From Bacteroidales bacterium (GTDB taxonomy: Bacteria; Bacteroidota; Bacteroidia; Bacteroidales; UBA932), in contig JAFRUH010000006.1 of assembly GCA_017438975.1 (NCBI GenBank), positions 62,001 through 126,000 on the forward strand: a DNA stretch of 64,000 bases, written 5' to 3'. How positions within the stretch are numbered: the first letter of the stretch is position 1; every line of letters starts with the position of its first letter. Below, piece after piece: positions 8,399-15,523 of the stretch. Made by a program: the position numbers and the translations under genes. The notes under the pieces are model-generated. The model was not told the origin of the DNA. It saw only the letters and a list, made by a program, of their open reading frames with translations, and did no database searches.

Positions 8399-10267
8399 AT
8401 GAAAAAGATATTTATTGTTCTCAGTTCTGTCCTTTTCACAGCGGCTTGCATGCAGTTTGAAAAGGAGACCGCTCCGGAGTTCGCCACCAGCGTGGCGGCT
8501 CCGACGATCGCCAGGGTCGCCGCCCCCGAAGAGGATGCCGACCATGACTTCAGCGTAAAGGTTGCGCCCGGTTCCGGCAATGTTTACTATTCCTTCGCCA
8601 TCCTCAAAGGAGACGCTCCGGTCGACGCCGAAACCCTCCTCGAGGACGGATATTCCGGCAAGGCGGTTACCGTCAAGCTGGTCCGTGACTCTGTCGAGGT
8701 TGATGTTCCGCTCAGCGGTTGCTTCAACGCCAAGGCCCAGGCGGATACCACCGTCAAGGCTTTCAAGCTGACCCCGAATACCAAGTATACGGTCTACGCC
8801 GTCGGTTGCGACGAACTCGGTGTCCGTTCCAAGGTAACCACCCTTACGATCACCACCTCAGACGTTACCGTCCCGAGCATCTTCAACGACAAGGGTGCCG
8901 CCCAGTTCGATGACGCCGACCTCGAAGACGGAACGATCGTTCTCAAATTCGACGATCCGGTCGAGTTTACCGATGATCTCAAGAACGGAAAAGCCAAGTT
9001 TTATGCCTCCTATTATGGCGTAAACGATGCCATTGAGGGTAAATTCGTCCGCCAATTCAAGGCAGAGATCCCCTTGGACAGCCTGTCTGTCGACGGGAAC
9101 AAGGTTTCCATCCAGGTTCCGGAGCGTATCCCGGGTGCCGTCGTATGTATCACTTTCGACGCCGGCGTCGTCCAGAACGGCGTCAAACTCAAGAATGAGG
9201 AGACGATGGGCGCGGCCGGATACAACTCGAAGGGAGAAGTTGACGGCGACGCAGTTTTCGGACGCTTCGAGACCGCTCCGTTCGAGTTCGCCCTCCCTGT
9301 CATCGAGGATGAAGAAGGGAAGGATGTACGGATGCCGGAAGACACGGTCATCTATGTCCAGGATTGGGAGAAACTCGTCCTTGCGGCTACCGCCCAGGAT
9401 CTCGTTGAGCCTCAGTTCCAGGAAGGGAAGAAGTTCAACAACCTTACCATCGTCAAGGATCTGGAAGTCCGTTATACCGACGGAGACCTCCGCAAGATCC
9501 TCTATCCGACTCCTTTGGCAGACGTCGTGAACGACACGACGGTGGTCATGGGCCTCAGCGAGGATCCCGGATTCGGAGTCAGCGTTGGTTTCGACATCGC
9601 TGAAGGTGCCGTCGAAGACCTCTGGGGCAACCCGTGCGAGGCTTTCAGTTCGGCTTATGTCGACGAGGACGGCAACCCGTTCTACGGCAATTACTTCACC
9701 AGCTACGGCTTCAACCTTGAAGACGTCTTCGGAACCTGGCTCTTCGGAGCCCCCGACAGCGAAGGCAATCTCTATGCGGTCGACGATGTCATCATCGCCC
9801 CGAGGAAACCGTTTGAAGATCCCATCTACGAAGAGTATTACGCTTCCAGGAACGTGGAAATCCATAATCTCTTCAAGAATGTCACCAACGGATTCGTCGA
9901 CGTGTTCAACAACGATAATCCGACGCTCTACGGAACGTTCAACGTCCACAGCGGCCTCTTGAACGTCGAATGGGAAATTCTCGGCACCGCCGCCCTTTCC
10001 GCATACGGTTGGACCGGCAATGTCAATGCCCAGACAGAGACCGAAGACGGCAACTACAATTTCAAGCAGAGCAAGGTCGGTTCCATCACCCTTCTGGAGG
10101 ACATTTACATCATCCTTGATGGCCTTGGCTGGATCGATTACATCGGCGCCGGAGGAATCCTTTCGAAGACCAGCGACGAATACACGCTTCCGGAGAGTGT
10201 GGACAATTATGTCTCCCTCCCCGCGAAACGCAGCGCCGCGAAGATGATCAATCGTCGTATCAAGTAA
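8399..10267 (+). CDS. Large accessory surface lipoprotein of the SusCD operon, function unknown
   Basis: A 622-residue protein with a lipoprotein signal (VLFTAAC). Residues about 30-155 look like one or two fibronectin-III/Ig-like sheets (TPNTKYTVYAVGCDELG is a typical Fn3 end). A domain at 160-270 resembles bacterial Ig-like domains that describe distance or order (IVLKFDDPVEF, VCITFDAGVVQNG). The C-terminal 200 residues carry EDVFGTWLFGAPD and a beta-rich end. I do not recognise a named family for the C-terminal part. It is the last gene of the SusCD operon, 12 bp after the previous one and just before a strong terminator. It is probably a surface binding protein for the same ligand. Confidence 0.7.
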   Translation: MKKIFIVLSSVLFTAACMQFEKETAPEFATSVAAPTIARVAAPEEDADHDFSVKVAPGSGNVYYSFAILKGDAPVDAETLLEDGYSGKAVTVKLVRDSVEVDVPLSGCFNAKAQADTTVKAFKLTPNTKYTVYAVGCDELGVRSKVTTLTITTSDVTVPSIFNDKGAAQFDDADLEDGTIVLKFDDPVEFTDDLKNGKAKFYASYYGVNDAIEGKFVRQFKAEIPLDSLSVDGNKVSIQVPERIPGAVVCITFDAGVVQNGVKLKNEETMGAAGYNSKGEVDGDAVFGRFETAPFEFALPVIEDEEGKDVRMPEDTVIYVQDWEKLVLAATAQDLVEPQFQEGKKFNNLTIVKDLEVRYTDGDLRKILYPTPLADVVNDTTVVMGLSEDPGFGVSVGFDIAEGAVEDLWGNPCEAFSSAYVDEDGNPFYGNYFTSYGFNLEDVFGTWLFGAPDSEGNLYAVDDVIIAPRKPFEDPIYEEYYASRNVEIHNLFKNVTNGFVDVFNNDNPTLYGTFNVHSGLLNVEWEILGTAALSAYGWTGNVNAQTETEDGNYNFKQSKVGSITLLEDIYIILDGLGWIDYIGAGGILSKTSDEYTLPESVDNYVSLPAKRSAAKMINRRIK

Positions 10268-10288
10268 TCCGATTGCTGCTTTATGAAG

Positions 10289-10319
10289 ATGGCACCCGTT
10301 TTGCGGGTGCCATTTTTTT
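10289..10319 (+). terminator. Rho-independent terminator of the SusCD operon
   Basis: A perfect 10-bp stem (ATGGCACCCG at 10289-10298 with CGGGTGCCAT at 10304-10313) has a TTTTG loop and runs into seven T. It lies 22 bp after the last lipoprotein stop and separates this operon from the protease operon. Confidence 0.93.
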
Positions 10320-10329
10320 GCTATATTTG
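10301..10329 (+). promoter_or_regulatory. Promoter of the S8 protease operon (Bacteroidota type)
   Basis: TATATTTG at 10322-10329 matches the Bacteroidota -7 element TAnnTTTG, with TTG at 10301-10303 about 18 bp upstream. The -33 element falls inside the loop of the preceding terminator, so the two signals are nested. The first gene starts 23 bp downstream of the -7 box. Confidence 0.75.
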
Positions 10330-10352
10330 TAGTCCCTCAAAAAACGACTGAA

Positions 10353-11021
10353 ATGAAAAAAGCATTGATATCCGCTCTTGCCATGCTTCTCGCATGGGCT
10401 GCGTCCGCCCAGGATCCCACGACGACCTGGCCCTACCTCTATCCTGAGTTCCAGGAAGGGACCGCATACCTCAAGGACCAGTCCCGGGTCGTCCGGAAAT
10501 ACAACATCCATATCCGCCACGACCATCTCCACTTCATCGACAAGGAAGGCATCGTCCGGGAGGTCGTTCCCGGGGATGTCCTCATGGTTGAAATCGGCGG
10601 GGACGCCTATTACAATGTCAATGGCGAGATGATGAAAGTCGCCGCCAAGACGGACAAGGGTCTCGTCGTGGCCGAAATCCTCGGTGATTTCGCCGCTCTT
10701 CTGGAGACCGGCGGCGCTTACGGGACCTCCTCCACGACCTCTGCCACCCGGAAGCTCTCTTCCATCGACACCGACAGCCAGATCAACCAGAGCTACATGC
10801 TCCTCCAGCAGGGAAAGAGCGACGGCGCGATGGTCGACCTCGTGACGAAATGGTACCTGGTGGGTCCGTCGTTCAGGATTCCAGCCACGAAGAAGGATGT
10901 CGAGTCACTTATCCCCGAGGACCGCAAAGCCGAGTGGAAAGCCTGGCAGAAAAGCAACAAAGTCAAATGGAACAAGCCGGAAAGCCTCTCCGGCGTCGTC
11001 GAGTTCCTCACAAACCTGTAG
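10353..11021 (+). CDS. Small secreted protein of unknown function, first gene of the protease operon
   Basis: A 222-residue protein with a Sec signal (MKKALISALAMLLAWAASAQ). The mature part has an N-terminal beta-rich half (FQEGTAYLKDQSRVVRKYNIHIRH, VPGDVLMVEIGGDAYYNV) that looks like a compact antiparallel fold. A Ser/Thr-rich linker follows near residues 122-140, then a helical C-terminus with a charged PEDRKAEWKAWQ segment. I do not recognise the family. The gene ends 3 bp before an S8 protease, under the shared promoter at 10322-10329. A role as chaperone, inhibitor or co-secreted partner of the proteases is possible, but that rests only on position. Confidence 0.7.
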   Translation: MKKALISALAMLLAWAASAQDPTTTWPYLYPEFQEGTAYLKDQSRVVRKYNIHIRHDHLHFIDKEGIVREVVPGDVLMVEIGGDAYYNVNGEMMKVAAKTDKGLVVAEILGDFAALLETGGAYGTSSTTSATRKLSSIDTDSQINQSYMLLQQGKSDGAMVDLVTKWYLVGPSFRIPATKKDVESLIPEDRKAEWKAWQKSNKVKWNKPESLSGVVEFLTNL

Positions 11022-11024
11022 AAC

Positions 11025-13709
11025 ATGAAAAAATATTTGCTCCTTGCGGCGTCGCTGCTCGTGATCGTTTCCTGCACCGACGTTCCGGAACCTATGGAGA
11101 CGGTGGTCGCGGAGCCTGTCCGGACCGCCCATATCTTCGGAAAAGGACTTCCTGAAGAAGACCTGGTCCCCGATCTGATGAACGTCCGTGTTACGGAACA
11201 GGTCGCGGCCGACCTGGAGGCCCATACCGGAGAAGACGGCTGGGTCAACCTTCCATACGTGCGGAAATTCAACACCCGGGGCGTCACGAAGATGCGCCGT
11301 CTCTTCCCCGATGCCGGCAAATTCGAAGCCCGGACGCGGGAAGCAGGCCTGCACCTCTGGTATGTCGTCACGACGGACGGCGGACAGCCGGTTACCCGCG
11401 CGGCGGATGACATGAACGCCATGCCGGGCGTAGAAGAGGTCGAACTCAATCCCCGGATCCATATCGTCGGCGACCCGGTCGTGACCGGCTATGCCGAGGA
11501 AGAGCCCCCCACCCGGGCCGGAAACACCCGTTATCCCTTCGACGATCCGCGTCTCCCCGCCCAGTGGCACTATTACAACAACGGCACGGTCATGGGAAGC
11601 GAGAGTGGCTGTGACATCAATGTCTTCTCGGTCTGGCGCGGCTATACCGTCGGCAATTCGAAGGTCATTGTCTGTGTCGTGGACGGCGGCATCGATTATT
11701 CGCACGAAGACCTGGCCGCCAACATGTGGAACAACCCGGAGAAATCCGGAGCCAACAAGTACGGATACAACTTCGTCAACAATTCCTACCAGATTACGCC
11801 TGAAAGCCACGGGACCCATGTCGCCGGAACCATCGCCGCCGTCAACAACAACGGCATCGGCGTCTGCGGGATCGCGGGCGGCAATGCCGTAACCCGGGAA
11901 AAAGGCGTCAAGCTGATGTCGTGCCAGATTTTCATGGGGAAGGATTCCGGAAACGGGGCCGCCGCCATCAAATGGGGAGCCGACCACGGGGCCGTCATCT
12001 CCCAGAACAGCTGGGGATATGAAGGCATCAGCGAAACCCCGACTACCCTCAAGTCGGCCGTCGACTATTTCATCAAGAATGCCGGTATCGACGAGAACGG
12101 CAAGCAGACCGGTCCGATGAAGGGTGGCGTCGTCATCTTTGCCGCCGGCAATGAGAATGTCGATTACAGCGGCAACGGCTACGGACCGATCGTCAACGTC
12201 GCCTCCGTCGGCGCGAACTACCGCAAGGCCTATTATTCCTGTTACGGAAACTGGGTCGACATTTCCGCTCCGGGCGGGGACGTACGTGCCGGAAACCAGA
12301 TTCTCTCGACCCTTCCGGGCAACAAATACGGGTACATGCAGGGCACGTCGATGGCCTGTCCCCATGTATCCGGTGTCGCCGCCCTGATCGCGAGCAGGTT
12401 CGGCACGACCGGCTATACGCCCGACGGACTGATCCGGAAACTGACCTCCAACGTCACGAATATCCGCTCGTTCAATCCCAACTTCGCGATGGGAACCGGT
12501 CTCGTGAATGCCTACCGGGCGATCGCCCCCGCAGGCGGCAAAGCCCCCAAGACCCCCACCGACCTGAATGTCGGCGAAGTCAAGGGGAACACGGTCCATG
12601 TCTCCGTCACGGTTCCGCAGGATGAGGACGACGGAGTCCCGACTGCGCTGGTATTCTACTACAACAAGCAGGACTTCACGCGGATTTCAGAGAACCTGAT
12701 GTACGCGAAGATTTATGTCAGCGACGAAAATCCGGGCGAAACGCTGACCGGCTTCTTCTCCGGCATGGACTTCGAATCGGAATACTATGTCCGCTGCGCC
12801 GCGGAGGATGCGCTGGGCAACCTGTCCGGCCTGACGGGACCCGTCCGGGTTACGACCGGTCCCAATTCCGCCCCGGTCATTACGGAACTGAACCACCCCG
12901 AGACCGTTATCCGGGCCTATCAGACACTTTCATTCAATTACGATGTCGTCGATCCGGACGGCCACAACTATGCGCTGGACCTCACCCCTCCCGCCGGGCT
13001 GAAGCCCGCGGGCGAGCCGCCGGTGGTCGCGGGCATCGTCCTCGACACGACCGTCCGCAACCAGCCCAAGGTCGTCATCACCGGCAAGGAAATCCCGACC
13101 GGGAAATACACGGCCAAACTGACCATCACGGACTATTATGGCGCCGTGGCGGAAAAACTGATGGATTTCGAAGTCCTGGAAAACCAGAAACCCTACGTCG
13201 GAAAGCAGATGCCGGACATGTTATTCTCCTCCCGGGAGACCGGCACGTCGGAACTCCATTGCGACGAGTTCTTCAAGGATGACGACGGGGAGATCCTGAC
13301 CTATTCCTTCAGTTTCTCCAACGAGAACGTGGTCAACCTGACCGCCAGGGACGGCGTATTCTACCTGACCCCTATGAACATGGGCGTCTCCTCGCTGACC
13401 GTGACGGGAACCGATGTCCGGGGGGCTTCCGTATCCCAGACCTTCCGGGTCGTCGTGCGGGACGGAACCAAGGAACTCGAGGTCTATCCGAACCCCGTCC
13501 GGACCGATCTCTTCTTCCGCACCGGGGAGCAGAAGAAACTGGAAATCAGGGTAGTCAATGCCTCCGGCGCGACCTGGTTCGGCGGAACGCTGGACGCATC
13601 TCCCTTCGATCCCGCCGTCGTCGACATGCGTGACGCCTTCCCGGGCGCCTACACCGTCATCGTGGAGTCCGACGGGAAGACTTCAACTTTTAATGTGGTC
13701 AAGCTATGA
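11025..13709 (+). CDS. S8 subtilisin-like protease with T9SS C-terminal sorting domain
   Basis: An 894-residue protein. The signal ends in a lipobox-like VIVSC near residue 17. Residues 50-145 form a propeptide-like region. The S8 catalytic domain spans about 165-510 with Asp220 (VVDGGID), His262 (HGTHVAGT), the oxyanion-hole Asn in QNSWG and Ser442 (GTSMACPHVSG). Then come Fn3-like (about 520-615) and cadherin/dystroglycan-like (620-805) beta domains. The last 80 residues begin VYPNPV and end STFNVVKL, the type A sorting domain used by type IX secretion. It is therefore likely a surface or secreted protease. Its stop codon overlaps the next gene (ATGA). Confidence 0.92.
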   Translation: MKKYLLLAASLLVIVSCTDVPEPMETVVAEPVRTAHIFGKGLPEEDLVPDLMNVRVTEQVAADLEAHTGEDGWVNLPYVRKFNTRGVTKMRRLFPDAGKFEARTREAGLHLWYVVTTDGGQPVTRAADDMNAMPGVEEVELNPRIHIVGDPVVTGYAEEEPPTRAGNTRYPFDDPRLPAQWHYYNNGTVMGSESGCDINVFSVWRGYTVGNSKVIVCVVDGGIDYSHEDLAANMWNNPEKSGANKYGYNFVNNSYQITPESHGTHVAGTIAAVNNNGIGVCGIAGGNAVTREKGVKLMSCQIFMGKDSGNGAAAIKWGADHGAVISQNSWGYEGISETPTTLKSAVDYFIKNAGIDENGKQTGPMKGGVVIFAAGNENVDYSGNGYGPIVNVASVGANYRKAYYSCYGNWVDISAPGGDVRAGNQILSTLPGNKYGYMQGTSMACPHVSGVAALIASRFGTTGYTPDGLIRKLTSNVTNIRSFNPNFAMGTGLVNAYRAIAPAGGKAPKTPTDLNVGEVKGNTVHVSVTVPQDEDDGVPTALVFYYNKQDFTRISENLMYAKIYVSDENPGETLTGFFSGMDFESEYYVRCAAEDALGNLSGLTGPVRVTTGPNSAPVITELNHPETVIRAYQTLSFNYDVVDPDGHNYALDLTPPAGLKPAGEPPVVAGIVLDTTVRNQPKVVITGKEIPTGKYTAKLTITDYYGAVAEKLMDFEVLENQKPYVGKQMPDMLFSSRETGTSELHCDEFFKDDDGEILTYSFSFSNENVVNLTARDGVFYLTPMNMGVSSLTVTGTDVRGASVSQTFRVVVRDGTKELEVYPNPVRTDLFFRTGEQKKLEIRVVNASGATWFGGTLDASPFDPAVVDMRDAFPGAYTVIVESDGKTSTFNVVKL

Positions 13710-14614
13710 GAAGAATACTGATTTCCCTTTTTGCCGCACTCCTGGCAGGATCCCTCCTGCAGGCGCAGACCCTTCCTTCCCTCCTCGTGAACGCTGACGC
13801 AGCCGCCCTCGGAGCCGGAGGTTCCGCAATCGCCGCGGACGCGACCGCTTTCGCCCTGGAAAACAACACGGCGGCAATACCCTTCTCAGACAAGACCGTT
13901 TTCGCAGGCGTCTCCTACGGGCTCTGGCAGCCTTCTTCCGCCGCGAAGAACCAGATCGCTTTCTCCGGATGGTGGAATTCCGGGAAACGGTTCGCCGCAG
14001 GCCTTTATGCCAAGACGTTCCGCTATCCTTCCTATACGTCGATCAACGAGAACGGCGTGCCCAGCCAGGTCGATGGACCTTTCTCCCCGTCTGAGAACAT
14101 CATCGGCGCCGGTGCGTCCTTCCGCATCCTGGAGGGACTCTCCGTCGGAGTAACCGGACGGATGGCCGCTTCAACCCTTGCCAAAGACGCCAAGGCAACC
14201 GCTTACGGCGCAGATATTTCCGTCTGCTACAAGCATGATCCCATCCAGTTGGGACTCGCTTTCTGCAATGTCGGGACGAAAGTCAGCTACGGAGAGGACT
14301 CTTCCTATCCGCAGCCGATGATGCTCCGCGCCGGACTGTCCTACCGCATCCTGGAAGGACTCAAGGCACAGGCGGAAGCCGACTGGCTTCTCGCGGGAGG
14401 CGTTGTCGGCGGAGCCGGAGTCGAATACTGCTGGAATGAGAAGGTGATCGCCCGGACGGGATACCATATCGGCACCGGAATCCTGCAGGGCGCCTCTTTC
14501 GGAACGCTCGGTTTGGGCTGCCGCCTTTCCGGCTTTTGCCTGGACGCCGCCTGGGTCTATGCCGGTGCGAATCATCGGAATACCCTCCTCGTGACCCTCG
14601 GATACGCTTTCTAA
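13706..14614 (+). CDS. PorV/PorQ-like outer-membrane beta-barrel protein, copy 1
   Basis: A 302-residue protein with a Sec signal (LLAGSLLQAQ). After it comes a PorV/PorQ-type N-terminus (NADAAALGAGGSAIAADATAF with ALENN, the glycine/alanine pattern followed by asparagine) and a run of amphipathic strands ending in LLVTLGYAF, the aromatic C-terminus of a barrel. PorV is the outer-membrane shuttle that takes T9SS cargo from the translocon. This copy sits directly between two proteases bearing T9SS sorting domains and overlaps the first by 4 bp. A dedicated carrier for these proteases is a reasonable inference. Distant similarity to other FadL-like barrels remains possible. Confidence 0.78.
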   Translation: MRRILISLFAALLAGSLLQAQTLPSLLVNADAAALGAGGSAIAADATAFALENNTAAIPFSDKTVFAGVSYGLWQPSSAAKNQIAFSGWWNSGKRFAAGLYAKTFRYPSYTSINENGVPSQVDGPFSPSENIIGAGASFRILEGLSVGVTGRMAASTLAKDAKATAYGADISVCYKHDPIQLGLAFCNVGTKVSYGEDSSYPQPMMLRAGLSYRILEGLKAQAEADWLLAGGVVGGAGVEYCWNEKVIARTGYHIGTGILQGASFGTLGLGCRLSGFCLDAAWVYAGANHRNTLLVTLGYAF

Positions 14615-14626
14615 GCCTTCCCCTAT

Positions 14627-15523
14627 ATGAAGAGAGTCCTATCGCTGCTCATGGCTTTGCTGGCCGGTTCAGGTGCTTTCGCCCAGCCGGCCATGTCCTT
14701 TATCCGGACAGACCGGAACCCGGCGACCTCCGCCATGGGCGGGGCTGAAGCCGTTTCACCCCTGTACAATCCGGGGGTCGTTCCTTTCGCGGAGAAAAGC
14801 GATGTGACCGCTTCCTACCAACTGTGGGCCCCGTCGACGATGGGGATGCACCATATCAACCTCCTCGGGGGAATCCGCTTGGGCGACCGGTTCGGAGTCA
14901 CGATCTCCGGGGCATACCAGATGGGGAAATCCTATACCGTCACGGATGAGGCCGGTGCCGTCAGGGGAACTTTTTCTCCGGCCGAGTATCTCGGCGGGGC
15001 CGGACTCGGGTTCCGGATTACCGACGGACTGGGAATCGGGGGAGCCCTCCGCTTCTCGGCCCAGCATCTGGCCGAAAACGCCTTGAAAAAGGCCTTTTCC
15101 ACAGATCTCTTCGTGGTCTACCGGCAAGGCGGGATCGTCGTGACCGGCGGGATCGCGTCGATCGGCACTTCGGTCGCCGCGGCCGCTTCCGATCCAGACA
15201 AGCACTTCCTTCCGACTTCGGCGAAAATCGGTGCGGAATATGCCTTTTCCATGGAAGAAGGACACATCCGGGTCGCGGCCGACGCGGATTATTTCCTGTT
15301 CTGCGGGGGTGTGGGAATCGCCGCCGGAGTGGAATACGCCTACAAGGAACTGGTTTTCCTGCGTTCCGGAATCCATCTCGGCTCCGACAGCATTCCTTTC
15401 CCGACTTACGTCTCCCTCGGCGCCGGGGTCAAGTTCTCCGGGGTCCATCTGGATATCAGCTATCTGACAATCAACAACGTCATCGGAAATACCTTAACGG
15501 CGGGCATCGGATATGAATTTTAG
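14627..15523 (+). CDS. PorV/PorQ-like outer-membrane beta-barrel protein, copy 2
   Basis: A 298-residue paralogue of the preceding gene, with the same layout: Sec signal ending in GAFAQ, the PorV-like start FIRTDRNPATSAMGGAEAV with LYNPG, a FSPAEYLGGAGLGFRITDGLGIGG block matching FSPSENIIGAGASFRILEGLSVGV of copy 1, and a barrel-type end TAGIGYEF. The two genes are 12 bp apart and clearly arose by tandem duplication, but they have diverged strongly. Its 3' end overlaps the second protease by 11 bp. Two carriers for two proteases suggests one-to-one pairing. Confidence 0.78.
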   Translation: MKRVLSLLMALLAGSGAFAQPAMSFIRTDRNPATSAMGGAEAVSPLYNPGVVPFAEKSDVTASYQLWAPSTMGMHHINLLGGIRLGDRFGVTISGAYQMGKSYTVTDEAGAVRGTFSPAEYLGGAGLGFRITDGLGIGGALRFSAQHLAENALKKAFSTDLFVVYRQGGIVVTGGIASIGTSVAAAASDPDKHFLPTSAKIGAEYAFSMEEGHIRVAADADYFLFCGGVGIAAGVEYAYKELVFLRSGIHLGSDSIPFPTYVSLGAGVKFSGVHLDISYLTINNVIGNTLTAGIGYEF

